A DNA stretch of 64,000 bases from NCBI RefSeq assembly GCF_026242055.1, contig NZ_JAPJDL010000032.1, positions 50,339 through 114,338 on the forward strand. Reading direction: 5' to 3'. Within the stretch, counting starts at the first letter, position 1; every line of letters starts with the position of its first letter. This document shows, piece by piece, positions 33,902-43,222 of the stretch. This stretch comes from Lentzea sp. NEAU-D7. GTDB taxonomy: Bacteria > Actinomycetota > Actinomycetes > Mycobacteriales > Pseudonocardiaceae. A program made the position numbers and the translations under genes. The notes under the pieces were generated by a model. It was not told where the DNA came from. It did no database searches and worked only from the letters and a program-made list of their open reading frames with translations.

Positions 33902-34219
33902 TTACGTCCACACAGGTCGAGCGGCATGCCGATACTCGTGGAGGACTCCACCGAGACGGTCCCGTCGGAGTACCGCGAGGCGTTCGATCCGGTCAGGTCG
34001 AAGAGGTTGGAGTCGGGCTCGCAAGGCTGCTGCCGCGGCGAGTGATCGATGGGTGCGCTGCTGGTTGTAGTGCTGCTCATGCACGTGCAGCGTGTGCCGT
34101 AGGTGGGCCTCGTTCCAGATCAGCGTGCGGTCCAGGAGCCCGCCGCGCAGCGACTTGACGGTTGTGGGGTTGATCGAGGAGATGGTGCGGACAACACCAC
34201 ATGGGTTACCGCCGTACAC
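33902..34219 (-). pseudogene. Transposase/integrase C-terminal fragment
   Basis: This minus-strand frame contains LLDRTLIWNEAHLRHTLHVH, EQHYNQQRTHRSL and RRDRLGGVLHEYRHAA. That is the end of the integrase-core (DDE, IS3/IS481-like) transposase common in actinobacteria. The N-terminal two thirds, including the catalytic Asp residues, is absent. Its broken 5' side meets the broken 5' side of the plus-strand fragment at about 34200. Confidence 0.8.
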
Positions 34220-34770
34220 AGGGTGAGCTGCTCAAGCTCGGCCACCGAACGTCCGCCTCTGCTGTCCGTCGTGTGCTCCGGCGTCTGCGAATACCGCCCT
34301 CGCCGACCCGGAGCTCGGACACGTCGTGGCGGCGATTCCAGCGTGCTCAAGCGGCGAGCATGCTGGCGTGCGACTTCTTCCACGTCGACTGCGCGGCCAC
34401 GTTGAAGCGGGTGTACGTGTGGATCGGGTTGGCGACTTCCGGTTCCGCATTCGTGACAGAGCCGGCCAGGTGACGGCGTCGTTCGATTCGGTTCTCGCCG
34501 ACGGCGGGATCGATGTCGTGAAGATCCGCCGCAATGTCCGCAGGCGAACCGCTACGCGGAACGGTTCGGCGGTACCTCAAGTCGAGAGCTCACCGACCGA
34601 CTGCTGATCGTCAACGAGCATCACCTGAAATCAGTGCTGAATCGCTACGTGTCCCACTACGACCACCGTCGACCACATCAAGCACGGCACCGCTCTCCAC
34701 CACGACCGGATCACCCCGGCCGCAGCGGCCTCGACACGCAGGTCAGGCCTACCGGACCACGTTTTGGTAC
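34195..34770 (+). pseudogene. Frameshifted integrase-core transposase fragment
   Basis: The plus strand reads GYRRTQGELLKLGHRTSASA, then ACDFFHVDCAATLKRVYVW in one frame. It continues in a second frame with RDRAGQVTASFDSVLADGGI and DVVKIRRNV, and in a third with LNRYVSHYDHRRPHQARH. These are consecutive blocks of a DDE integrase-type transposase. At least two frameshifts and a missing N-terminus mark it as dead. It runs up to the 3' end of the esterase gene, whose last codons may have been altered by it. Confidence 0.82.
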
Positions 34771-35780
34771 CCCACAAGCTGACGGCGCAGCCATGCCGCT
34801 CGGGCGGCGATGGCGTCCTGGGAGATCACGGCGTTGGGGACCACGACGTCGAATCCGTGGAAGCCGCCGGGCCAGACGTGCAGTTCGACGCGGCCGCCTG
34901 CCTGCCACATGCGGCTTGCGTAGGCGACGTCCTCGTCCCGGAACGTTTCGGCCGACCCGACGTCGACAAAGGTAGGGGGCAGTCCGGAGAGGTCTGTGGC
35001 GCGGGCAGGCGCGGCGTACGGGGACACGTCCGGTCCTCCGGGAACGCCGTCGCCGAGCAGCGCGTTCCACCCGGTCTCGTTGGAGGAACTGTCCCAGATG
35101 CCGAGGCCGCGCATCTGCCGGGCGGAGGGTGAGTCGTTGCGGTCGTCGAGCATCGGTGACAGGAGCAGTTGGGCCAGGATGGCCGGGCCGTTGCGGTCGC
35201 GTGCCATCAGGGTGACGCCTGCGGTGAGGCCGCCACCGGCGCTCGTGCCGCCGACCACGATGCGTTCCGGGTCGATGTTGAGCTCGTGGGCGTGGTCCGA
35301 CACCCACACCAGGCCGGCGTAGCAGTCCTCGACGGGACCGGGGTGGGGTGTCTCGGGGGCGAGCCGGTACTCGACCGAGACCACGGCCATGCCCATCGGC
35401 TCGGCCAGGTCCAGCATCTCGACCATGCCGAAGCGGTTGTCCTCGACGATCATGCCGCCGCCGTGGACGTGGTAGATCGCCGGGGTCGGGGTCGCCGCGT
35501 GCTTCGGGAGGCAGATCAGCAGGGCGATGTCCGGTTCGCCGTCCGGCCCCGGGACCGTCCGTTCCTCCACGCTGTAGGCGCCGCCGCGCGAAAGGACCTC
35601 GTCGGTCGGTTTTTCCACCCCGGGGACGGGCTTGCGCATCTCGGCGATGTTGTCCGGGCGGTACGCGTCGGGCGGGAACAGGGTGGCCAGCGACTCGACG
35701 ACGGGAGCGAGCTCCGGGTCGAATGGGGGTGGCGGCCCGACCGGCTGGGCGGAGGGACGGTCAGTGACGTGTGTGGTCAT
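34749..35780 (-). CDS. HSL-family alpha/beta hydrolase (esterase)
   Basis: From the ATG at 35780, preceded by an AAGGAGAAG ribosome site, this encodes 343 residues. It has the hormone-sensitive-lipase signature YHVHGGGM (oxyanion hole), the nucleophile elbow GGTSAGGGL, and a C-terminal Asp/His region with HVWPGGFHGFD. Such enzymes hydrolyse short-chain esters. The C-terminus ends in the transposase debris (GYQNVVR) but the catalytic residues are intact. It is the third gene of a leftward unit with the SDR and NTF2-like genes, probably controlled by the divergent MerR regulator. An upstream in-frame start at 35828 is less likely. Confidence 0.88.
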   Translation of the reverse strand: MTTHVTDRPSAQPVGPPPPFDPELAPVVESLATLFPPDAYRPDNIAEMRKPVPGVEKPTDEVLSRGGAYSVEERTVPGPDGEPDIALLICLPKHAATPTPAIYHVHGGGMIVEDNRFGMVEMLDLAEPMGMAVVSVEYRLAPETPHPGPVEDCYAGLVWVSDHAHELNIDPERIVVGGTSAGGGLTAGVTLMARDRNGPAILAQLLLSPMLDDRNDSPSARQMRGLGIWDSSSNETGWNALLGDGVPGGPDVSPYAAPARATDLSGLPPTFVDVGSAETFRDEDVAYASRMWQAGGRVELHVWPGGFHGFDVVVPNAVISQDAIAARAAWLRRQLVGYQNVVR

Positions 35781-35917
35781 TTCTTCTCCTTGCGGCAGGC
35801 GACAGGACGTCCGCCTGCCGCAGGTCACAGGCGGACGATGAATATCAGTGGCGGATGCTGTCCACCCTCTGCCGGTTGAACTGTTCGGCGAGCCACTGCT
35901 CGCGACCGGCTTCCGGC

Positions 35918-36703
35918 TCAGACGGTCGGGACGGTCCCACCGTCGATCACGTACTCGGCGCCTACGATCGCCGAGGCGCGATCGGAGACCAGGAATCCGA
36001 CCAGGTCCGCGATTTCCGCGGGGTTCGCGAACCGGCCCAGCGGCACTCCGCCGAGGGAGTCGAAGATGGTCTGCTTCGCCTCTTCGCGGGTCAGTCCGTT
36101 GCCCTCGGCGATCCGGTCGACGAACTGTTCGTAGGCCTCGGTCTCGATGCCGCCGGGGCTGATCGCGTTGACCCGCACGCCGCGCGGCGCGAGCTCGTTG
36201 GCAAGTCCCTTGCTGTACGTGCGCAGAGCGGCTTTCGCCGACGCGTAGGCCAGGGACGCGTCGTGCAGGGGCATTTCACGCTGGATCGAGGTGAAGTGCA
36301 GCACCACCCCCGCCCCGGCCTCGATCATCGCCGGGAGCAGGGCCCGGTCGAGCCGCACCGCACCGAGGAAGTTGAGGTTCAGCTCGGTGAGCCACTGGTC
36401 ATCGGTGATGACCGCGAACCCGCCGGCCGGCGTCGACGTGCCCCCGACGACATGCACCAGGACGTCGAGCGCGCCGCCCTCGGCGATACGAGCGACCACC
36501 GCGTCGGTGCCCTCGACCGTCGTCGTGTCCGCTTCGATGAACCGGTCTGGGTACTCGTACCCGTCGGGCATCGTCCGGGCCGTCACGTACACGTCGGCAC
36601 CCAGCTCCCGGAGCCTCTGCACGACGGCCTTGCCCGCGCCCTTCGAGCCGCCCGTGACCAGTACCCGGCGACCGTCGAGACGATCGCGATCCGAACCAGA
36701 CAT
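35918..36703 (-). CDS. Short-chain dehydrogenase/reductase (SDR)
   Basis: The 261-residue protein is a classical SDR. It has TGGSKGAG for nucleotide binding near residue 17, the active-site Ser in LHFTSIQREMP, the YASAK catalytic pair, and a C-terminal VDR...VIDGGTVPTV close typical of the family. NADP(H) preference is suggested by the Arg in VTARTMPDG after the second strand. It lies between the NTF2-like gene (41 nt upstream) and the esterase gene. Substrate is unknown; a carbonyl compound handled together with the esterase is likely. Confidence 0.9.
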   Translation of the reverse strand: MSGSDRDRLDGRRVLVTGGSKGAGKAVVQRLRELGADVYVTARTMPDGYEYPDRFIEADTTTVEGTDAVVARIAEGGALDVLVHVVGGTSTPAGGFAVITDDQWLTELNLNFLGAVRLDRALLPAMIEAGAGVVLHFTSIQREMPLHDASLAYASAKAALRTYSKGLANELAPRGVRVNAISPGGIETEAYEQFVDRIAEGNGLTREEAKQTIFDSLGGVPLGRFANPAEIADLVGFLVSDRASAIVGAEYVIDGGTVPTV

Positions 36704-36743
36704 TTTTCTCTTTTCCTTGATGGTTGGCGTGACGCGGGTTCAG

Positions 36744-37106
36744 TCAGGCCATGTGGTTGGCGACGACGAGGTCGGCGATGAGGCCGTCGCGCAGCGTGAA
36801 CCGGTAGTCGAGTTCGGCGACGCCGCCCGGGAAGGTGCCCTCGAGCCGCACGGTCACCACCCAGTGGTCGTCGTCGACGCGGCGAGCGCCGATCTGTTCG
36901 GTCGTGTACTCGAACTCGGAGCCGGCATCCCGCAGGAACGCGTGCACCTTCTCCTTGCCGCGGAAGGTCTCGTCCTGGTCGACGATCACCGCGTCCTCGG
37001 TGAGGAATGACGAGGCGGTGTCGGCGTCGCGGACGACGTGGGCGGCGAGGAACTCGCGCACGATGGCGGGAAGCAGATCGGACGCGATGTCGGTGTTCTG
37101 TGTCAT
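36744..37106 (-). CDS. NTF2-like/SnoaL-type small protein
   Basis: The 120-residue protein from the ATG at 37106 (a second ATG lies two codons upstream at 37112) has the NTF2-like barrel layout. An opening helix is followed by TASSFLTEDAVIVDQDETFR, then VVTVRLEGTFPGG and a closing strand. These proteins serve as small-molecule isomerases, cyclases or binding proteins. It heads the leftward MerR-linked unit and its start lies 33 nt from the regulator's operator palindrome. Confidence 0.82.
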   Translation of the reverse strand: MTQNTDIASDLLPAIVREFLAAHVVRDADTASSFLTEDAVIVDQDETFRGKEKVHAFLRDAGSEFEYTTEQIGARRVDDDHWVVTVRLEGTFPGGVAELDYRFTLRDGLIADLVVANHMA

Positions 37107-37148
37107 GAGCACACCGTGCAGCCTCGCGGCGCGGGAGGGTCAAGCCGT

Positions 37149-37173
37149 GGACTCTCCCCCTGGGGGAGAGTCC
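37149..37173. promoter_or_regulatory. Perfect 25-bp palindrome, probable MerR operator
   Basis: The arms GGACTCTCCCCC and GGGGGAGAGTCC are separated by one T. The site sits between the divergent NTF2-like gene and the MerR gene, 11 nt before the MerR start at 37185. MerR-family regulators bind such dyads in promoter spacers, so autoregulation and control of the divergent operon are likely. Confidence 0.8.
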
Positions 37174-37184
37174 AGAATGAACAG

Positions 37185-37979
37185 GTGCTGACCATTGGGG
37201 AGTTCTCCCGCCTGACCCACCTGAGCGTGCGGACCCTTCGCCGGTATCACGAGGCGACCCTGCTGGAACCCGCCGTGGTGGACGAGAGCACCGGCTACCG
37301 CTACTACGGCGTCGACCAGATCCCGACCGCGCAGGTCATCTACCGGCTTCGCGAACTCGACGTCCCCCTGAGCGACGTGCAGCGAATCCTGCGGACCCCC
37401 GACCCCGACGTCCGGGCGGCCCTGGTCGCGGACCACCTGCAACGCCTCGAGGACGTGCTCGACCGCACCAGGGCCGCAGTCGTGTCGCTGCGGCGCCTGC
37501 TCCGGCCCGACCCCGCGCCGATCGCCGTCGAACTACGCGCGGAACCCGCCCGCACGGTCGCGGCGGTGGAGGCCGTCATCGAACATGGCGACGTCGAAGC
37601 CTGGTTCGCGGGCGCGGTGGCCGAACTCGAGGCGGCCGTCGGCGGCGCCGCGACCGGACCACTGGGCGGCAGCTACGACAACGCCCTCTTCGAACAAGAG
37701 CGCGGTCGCGCACTCCTGTACCTTCCGACCGCCGCGCCACCCCGCACCGGACGCGTGCACGCTGCAACCCTTCCGGCCGCGGAACTGGCCGTCACCACCC
37801 ATATCGGCGAGCACGACGGCATCGAGGTCACTTACGGAGAACTCGGGACCTGGGTGGTGGAGAACGCGATGTCTGTGGCCGGTCCGGTGCGCGAGGTCTA
37901 CGTCGTCGGCCCTCGCGACTCGAGCGACCCCGCCGCGTGGCGCACCGAGATCGGCTGGCCGGTCTTCCGCGTCACCTGA
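37185..37979 (+). CDS. MerR-family transcriptional regulator with GyrI-like effector domain
   Basis: The GTG at 37185 starts a 264-residue protein. Its first 70 residues are the MerR winged helix (LTIGEFSRLTHLSVRTLRRY, then GYRYYGVDQI), followed by a coiled-coil linker to about residue 110. A C-terminal domain of about 150 residues with paired beta-alpha units ends in EVYVVGPRDSSDPAAWRTEI, typical of GyrI-like small-molecule binding. It is a one-component sensor, probably regulating the divergent NTF2/SDR/esterase genes through the palindrome it overlaps. Confidence 0.9.
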   Translation: MLTIGEFSRLTHLSVRTLRRYHEATLLEPAVVDESTGYRYYGVDQIPTAQVIYRLRELDVPLSDVQRILRTPDPDVRAALVADHLQRLEDVLDRTRAAVVSLRRLLRPDPAPIAVELRAEPARTVAAVEAVIEHGDVEAWFAGAVAELEAAVGGAATGPLGGSYDNALFEQERGRALLYLPTAAPPRTGRVHAATLPAAELAVTTHIGEHDGIEVTYGELGTWVVENAMSVAGPVREVYVVGPRDSSDPAAWRTEIGWPVFRVT

Positions 37980-37984
37980 CGCGA

Positions 37985-38190
37985 TCAGTCCGGAGCGGAG
38001 TGTCCAGCCGAGATTGTGCAGGCGTGCGGTGAGCCGACGACGACGCACTCGGCGACTCCGCTGTCACTGGCTAGCACCGTCTCGACCTTTCGCGGATGGA
38101 TGTTCATGCCACCGCGGATGATGACGTCCTTCTCCCGATCCACGAGGTGGAGGTTGTCCGCGGTCACAACGTCGGGTCGTGATCGCGGAC
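37985..38190 (-). pseudogene. C-terminal fragment of an acyl-CoA synthetase
   Basis: The minus strand reads VVTADNLHLVDREKDVIIRG then GMNIHPRKVETVLASDSG and VAECVVVGSPHA. This is the hinge and C-terminal lobe of an ANL ligase. The N-terminal 400 residues are absent and the reading frame upstream is not protein-like. It ends shortly after, so it is a short remnant. Confidence 0.8.
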
Positions 38191-38610
38191 GCCCCGGCCT
38201 GCCACGCCGGACGCGGATGCCGTGAGCAGCGGCAGCAACCACTACACCCAGGTAGGCACGTTGCGCCACATCGCGGCGGTGCACCACGCATCGGGCGACG
38301 CCGAGGCGGAACGCACGCGCTGCGACACGCGTTGGTGATCCCCGACCGTCTTGGTACCCGATAGCGGTCGCGGTGTGAAGCGCTGGAAGGCTGAATCGCG
38401 GTGACAGACGTACCGGCCCCGCCACACACCGGCGCGATAACGACCGATGTGAAACTTCTGCCCGTCACCCCATCCGGCGCTGCAGGCGCTACGCCAGCTT
38501 GGTGACGGTGCCATCGAGGGCGGGAAACCATGACCGCCCCGTGCCACCATGTTGACCCCCGCGGTGTGAGCGACCGTTGTCCGAAATCAGGGACTCTCAG
38601 AGGTGGAGTT
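38191..38610. other. Gene-free stretch with possible TPR remnant
   Basis: No intact gene was seen. Around 38222-38337 the plus strand reads a short TPR-like helix (LRHIAAVHHASGDAEAERT) ending in a stop, which may be the tail of a decayed TPR or SARP regulator. The promoter of the molybdoenzyme gene should lie at the right end. Confidence 0.35.
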
Positions 38611-38618
38611 GATGTGTG

Positions 38619-40970
38619 ATGGAACGACGCGTCTCGGTCGCGACGCACTGGGGAAGTTTCGTCGCCGTAGTCGATTCCGGCCGACTGGTACGAATCGAAC
38701 CTCGGCACGACGACCCCGTGCCATCGCTCATCGGCCCCGGAATGGTGACGGCCGCCGATGACAGCGCCCGCATCCTGCGTCCCGCTGTGCGCAAGGGCTG
38801 GCTGAACGGCGAGCCTCGCGCCCACGGCGCGGCCAGAGGCGCGGACGCCTTCTTAGAGGTGAGCTGGGACCAGGCGATCACTCTGGTGAGCGATGAACTC
38901 CGCCGAATTCGTTCACAGCACGGGGACAGCGCGGTGTTCGGTGGATCCTACGGTTGGGCGAGTGCGGGCAGGTTCCACCACGCGCAGGGCCAACTCCACC
39001 GGTTCCTGGCTCTGGGCGGCGGATACACCGACTCCCGCAACACCTACAGCACCGCGGCTTTGGAGGTGATCCTCCCCCACGTGATCGGCGGTCATCCGTG
39101 GAGCTACCAGAGCCGGATGCCCATGTGGGACCAGATCGCCGAGAACTGCGAGCTCGTGGTGGCGTTCGGAGGGCTGGCTCTCAAGAACAGCCAGATCAAC
39201 CCCGGTGGCCTGGCCAAGCACCAGACGGAGGACCTGCAACGCCGGTGCCGTGAGGCCGGGGTGCGGTTCGTGAACATCAGCCCCATCCGCAGCGACACCG
39301 CCGACTTCCTCGACGCCGAATGGCTGCCCGTCGTGCCCAACACCGACACCGCCGCGATGCTCGGCATCGCACACACGATGCTGGTCAACGGGTGGCACGA
39401 CGAGGACTTCCTCCGCCGGTGCTGCGTCGGGTTCGACCGCTTCGCCTCCTACCTGACCGGCGAGCTCGACGGGGTTGCGAAGGACGCCGCCTGGGCGGCG
39501 AAGATCTCGGGCATCGGTCGCGACACGATCACCGACCTCGCCCGCCGCCTCACCGCGCAACGATCTCTCATCATGGTCAACTACGCGGTGCAGCGGGCGG
39601 ACCACGGCGAACAGCCGATCTGGATGTCCGTGGTGCTGGCCGCCATGGCGGGCTCGATGGGTCGGCCCGGGTGCGGCTGGGGCGCGGGTTACGCGACGAT
39701 GGACGCGACGGGCGTCGCCCCGGACCGCGCGTTCGTGGCGACGATACCGGCGGTTCCCAACCCGGTTGCGGACTTCATCCCCGTCGCGAGGATCGCCGAC
39801 ACCCTGCTGCGTCCGGGCGACGTCATCGACTACGACGGCAAGCGCCTCACCCTGCCGGAGCTCCGCCTGATCTACTGGTGCGGAGGGAACCCGTTCCACC
39901 ACCACCAGGACCTCCACCGGCTGACCCGCGCCTGGCAGGCCCCTGACACGGTGGTGGTGCACGAAGCCTGGTGGAACACGACGGCCAGGTTCGCGGACAT
40001 CGTCCTCCCCGTCGCCACCAGCCTCGAACGCGACGACTTCGCCGCCGGGTTCTCCGACCCCCACATCGTCGCGATGCCGAAGGTCCGCGAACCGGCGGGC
40101 GAATCCCGAACCGACCACGACATCTTCGCCGCTTTGGCCGCCCGGCTCGGGTTCGGGCAGGAGTTCACGGAGTCGCGCTCCGAGATCGAGTGGGTCCGGC
40201 ACCTCTACGAGCAGACGAGGACCGCGCTCGGCGACGCCGCCGCCCTGCCGAGCTTTGACGACTTCTGGCAGAGCTCCACCGCTGAGCTGCCGGCGGCGGC
40301 CGGACCGTTCCCCGGCAGCTTCGAGGACCTCCGCGCAGACCCGCAGCGCTTTCCCTTGCCGACGCCGTCGGGCCGCATCGAGATCTTCTCCGAGGAGATC
40401 GACTCGTTCGGCTACGACGACTGCGCCGGGCACCCGAAGTGGTTCGAACCGGCGGAGTGGCTGCACGCCGATCTCGCGGACCGGTTCCCACTGCACCTGA
40501 TCTCGAACCAGCCCGCCTCACGTCTGCACAGCCAGTACGACAACGGCGGCCACAGCCTCAGTTCGAAGATCGGCGGACGCGAGCCGGTGACGCTCAACCC
40601 GTCGGACGCCGCGGCGCGCGGCATCGAGAACGGCATGATCGTGCGGGTCTACAACGACCGCGGCAGCTGTCTCGCCGGTGCGATCCTGTCGGACGCCGTC
40701 ATGCCGGGGGTCGTACAGCTGTCCACGGGAGCGTGGTGGGATCCGGTCCAGCCGGGGACGACCGGGACGATGGACCGCCACGGCAACCCGAACGTCCTCA
40801 CCGCGGACCGGCCGTGCTCGCGCCTGTCCCAAGGACCGAGTGCCCACAGCGCACTGGTCAACGTCGAGTGCTACGACGGTTCCCTTCCCGATGTGCTCGC
40901 CTTCGCACCACCAAGCTTCGTTACGCCAACAGAAGTACGGCACGATGATCGGCACCACCCGAACGAATGA
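38619..40970 (+). CDS. Molybdopterin oxidoreductase, biotin-sulfoxide/TMAO-reductase type
   Basis: The 783-residue enzyme starts at the ATG of 38619, with AGGTGGAG upstream. It lacks the N-terminal iron-sulfur Cys cluster, as expected for the BisC/TorA branch. The Mo-ligand Ser is in GGSYGWASAGRFHHAQGQ. Further family blocks are YWCGGNPFHHHQD and the MGD-binding C-terminal domain with NQPASRLHSQYDNGG and MDRHGNPNVLT. There is no Tat signal, so it is probably cytoplasmic. It would reduce S- or N-oxides such as biotin or methionine sulfoxide. The gene is monocistronic in appearance, and the EF-hand gene starts 66 nt downstream. Confidence 0.9.
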   Translation: MERRVSVATHWGSFVAVVDSGRLVRIEPRHDDPVPSLIGPGMVTAADDSARILRPAVRKGWLNGEPRAHGAARGADAFLEVSWDQAITLVSDELRRIRSQHGDSAVFGGSYGWASAGRFHHAQGQLHRFLALGGGYTDSRNTYSTAALEVILPHVIGGHPWSYQSRMPMWDQIAENCELVVAFGGLALKNSQINPGGLAKHQTEDLQRRCREAGVRFVNISPIRSDTADFLDAEWLPVVPNTDTAAMLGIAHTMLVNGWHDEDFLRRCCVGFDRFASYLTGELDGVAKDAAWAAKISGIGRDTITDLARRLTAQRSLIMVNYAVQRADHGEQPIWMSVVLAAMAGSMGRPGCGWGAGYATMDATGVAPDRAFVATIPAVPNPVADFIPVARIADTLLRPGDVIDYDGKRLTLPELRLIYWCGGNPFHHHQDLHRLTRAWQAPDTVVVHEAWWNTTARFADIVLPVATSLERDDFAAGFSDPHIVAMPKVREPAGESRTDHDIFAALAARLGFGQEFTESRSEIEWVRHLYEQTRTALGDAAALPSFDDFWQSSTAELPAAAGPFPGSFEDLRADPQRFPLPTPSGRIEIFSEEIDSFGYDDCAGHPKWFEPAEWLHADLADRFPLHLISNQPASRLHSQYDNGGHSLSSKIGGREPVTLNPSDAAARGIENGMIVRVYNDRGSCLAGAILSDAVMPGVVQLSTGAWWDPVQPGTTGTMDRHGNPNVLTADRPCSRLSQGPSAHSALVNVECYDGSLPDVLAFAPPSFVTPTEVRHDDRHHPNE

Positions 40971-41036
40971 CCTGGTCTCCCCCTTCGGGTCACGCCGCTG
41001 GACCCCCACCTGCTGGCCTCAATACGTTGCGCGGTC

Positions 41037-41588
41037 ATGACTTCAGTTCAGGATCTCAAGTACCGCCAGTGGTTCAAGGGCGCGGACGTCGACGGCGACG
41101 GGGTCATCACCAGCCGAGACGTCCGGTTGATGGGCGAGCGCTACATCGCGGCCCGTGGTGCCGCACCGGAATCCACGACCGCCCGCCGGCTGACCGAAGG
41201 GCTGGACGCGTTCTGGGCCAACGTGATCGCGCCGATGGATCGCGACGGTGACGGACAGGTCGACCTGCGAGAGATGACCGAGGGGTTCCGGCAGGCGCTG
41301 GCTGATCCCGTCCTCTACCCGCAGCAGGTCGGACCGGTGGCCGACTGCTACTTCGACCTGATCGACCTCGACGGCGACGACAGGGTCGACCAGGAAGAGT
41401 TCAAGGAGATCTTCAGCCTGGCCGGCAACGTGTCGTCCGAGGACTGCGCCGCGGTCTTCAGCGCGTTGGACCAGAACGGCTCGGGCGGACTGGACCGCGC
41501 CGAGTTCCACCAGGCGCTCACGGAGTTCTTCTACGGCGACGACCCGGACGCCCCCGCCACGCACCTGTTCGGCAAGATCACCGGCTGA
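41037..41588 (+). CDS. EF-hand calcium-binding protein (calerythrin-like), four loops
   Basis: The 183-residue protein has four EF-hand loops: DVDGDGVITSRD, DRDGDGQVDLRE, DLDGDDRVDQEE and DQNGSGGLDRAE. Each has Asp at position 1 and an acidic residue at 12 (Asp in the first), and each is flanked by helices. The layout is that of calerythrin/sarcoplasmic calcium-binding proteins, which buffer or sense Ca2+ in the cytoplasm. No enzyme domain or signal peptide is present. Confidence 0.93.
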   Translation: MTSVQDLKYRQWFKGADVDGDGVITSRDVRLMGERYIAARGAAPESTTARRLTEGLDAFWANVIAPMDRDGDGQVDLREMTEGFRQALADPVLYPQQVGPVADCYFDLIDLDGDDRVDQEEFKEIFSLAGNVSSEDCAAVFSALDQNGSGGLDRAEFHQALTEFFYGDDPDAPATHLFGKITG

Positions 41589-41776
41589 CCGAGCGGGATG
41601 TCGTGTCATCAACGTGATCACGGCCCTGTGGGGTGCCAGAACTAGGCTTGGTGGTCTGGCCTGCGCCTCAGGCCGCCGCAGGTTCGTACTCGTTGATCAA
41701 GCCGCCAAGCACTCGCCGACGTGCGGATCTACATCCTGGCCCTCTGCCGGCGCCCAACCCCGCAAGGTGGCGCGGG

Positions 41777-42991
41777 TCAGGCGTTCGTGACGTCGTAGGT
41801 GTGGCCGGCGAGACGGAGACGGTCGATCAAAGGCCGGCCCATGGCCGTCGCAGGCGTGAGCGAGCCGGACCGCTGCGGGAGGTCGTCGAGGGCCAGGCAG
41901 AGGGCGCTCTGCCCGAGCATGACGGCCGTGGCGGCGTAACCGGGATCGCCCGGTCCGGCGACCGTGGCCCGGTAGCGGCGCCCCGAGCTGGTGGTGGCGT
42001 GCAGCACCGAACGGAACCAGCCCTTCGCGCGAGCCTGTTCGCTGGGCCCGGTACCGGGCCCGGGCAGCACCCGGTCGAGCAGGCCGCGGACCGGCTTGAC
42101 CGACATCGCGCCGACCAGCCCGACCAGCCCACCGGTGATACCGGCCGCCATGAGCGCTCCGGTCACGCCCCTCCCCGCGCCCATGACCTCGCCGTAGCGC
42201 AGCTCCGGCCCATAGGCCCAGTCGAGCAGGGCGTTGCTGCGCCGCACGATGCGGGTGTTGAACGGGGCCATGACGAACGGCGCCTGCCATGTCCCGTCGG
42301 CGGCGCGGGAGGGCATCCCCGCGTCGCGGGGCTGGGCGGGCGCCGGCTCTGCTGCCCGGTCGGGACTGAGCGCGTGGGGATCGGCGGTGACGCGCCGCAG
42401 GCCGGGGTTGCTCTCGTAAGCCTCGATCTGCGCCCGCAGCGAGTCGATCGTGCCGCCGCTGAAACCGCCGCGGACCGCAGCCACCAACCGCACGTCGGTG
42501 AGCGGCCCCGCGCCGTCGGCCACGGCCCGCTCGTGCAGCAACAACATGCCCAGGTCGGACGGGATCGAGTCGTAGCCACAGGCATGCACGATCCGGGCTC
42601 CGGACTCCAGGGCCAGCTCGTGCACGGCGTCGATCGCGGCGCGGACGAACAACACCTCGCCGGTCAGGTCCGCGTAGTGCGTGCCGGCCCGTGCGCACGC
42701 CTCGACGACCGGGAGCCCGTAACGCGCGTACGGACCGACGGTGGTGGCCAGCACCCGCGTCGACGCGGCCAGCGCCGCCAGCGCGACCGGGTCCCCCGAG
42801 TCGGCGACGACCAGCGGCCACTCCCGCGCCGCCGCAGGCAGCCCGGCCCTGGTGGCGGCGAGCTTGTCCGCGGACCGTCCGGCCAGCGCGATCCGTACGC
42901 CCTCGGGGGCGTGCCGGGCCAGGTATGCGGCGGTCAGCGCCCCAACGAACCCGGTGGCGCCGTAGACGACGACGTCGTGCTCACGATTCAT
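41777..42991 (-). CDS. Saccharopine dehydrogenase-like NAD(P)-binding protein (trans-acting enoyl reductase type)
   Basis: The 404-residue protein begins MNREHDVVVYGATGFVG, a Rossmann motif. It continues with ALAGRSADKL and VGPYARYGLPVVEACARAGT, then HYADLTGE. That is the signature of the saccharopine-dehydrogenase-like family that includes mycobacterial trans-acting enoyl reductase (Rv2953). A hydrophobic segment at about 290-312 suggests membrane association. It may reduce lipid or polyketide double bonds. An upstream ATG at 43003 is possible. No partner PKS is visible nearby. Confidence 0.85.
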   Translation of the reverse strand: MNREHDVVVYGATGFVGALTAAYLARHAPEGVRIALAGRSADKLAATRAGLPAAAREWPLVVADSGDPVALAALAASTRVLATTVGPYARYGLPVVEACARAGTHYADLTGEVLFVRAAIDAVHELALESGARIVHACGYDSIPSDLGMLLLHERAVADGAGPLTDVRLVAAVRGGFSGGTIDSLRAQIEAYESNPGLRRVTADPHALSPDRAAEPAPAQPRDAGMPSRAADGTWQAPFVMAPFNTRIVRRSNALLDWAYGPELRYGEVMGAGRGVTGALMAAGITGGLVGLVGAMSVKPVRGLLDRVLPGPGTGPSEQARAKGWFRSVLHATTSSGRRYRATVAGPGDPGYAATAVMLGQSALCLALDDLPQRSGSLTPATAMGRPLIDRLRLAGHTYDVTNA

Positions 42992-43170
42992 GACCGTCAG
43001 CATGCCCCCAGGCTCCGGCCACCGCGCCGGTCGGGTGGTCAGGGCGCGGTATGGGAGAAACGCGGTCGTGCTCCCACACCGCCGCGCTCACCCTCAGACC
43101 GTGCCTACCGCAGCACGACCTAGGTGTATTGATCACGAGCCTTGTTGACGGCTGGGTCTTGATCATAGGA

Positions 43171-43221
43171 AAGGCCTCCGTGTGTGGTGTAGGTGTCGAA
43201 TCTGCACCACACGGAGGCCTT
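43171..43221. repeat. Inverted repeat (stem-loop) upstream of transposase pseudogene
   Basis: AAGGCCTCCGTGTGTGGTG (43171-43189) pairs with CACCACACGGAGGCCTT (43205-43221), interrupted by one dinucleotide difference. It lies immediately 5' of the IS481-like frame and may be the element's expression-control hairpin or part of its end. Confidence 0.7.
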
Positions 43222-43222
43222 C

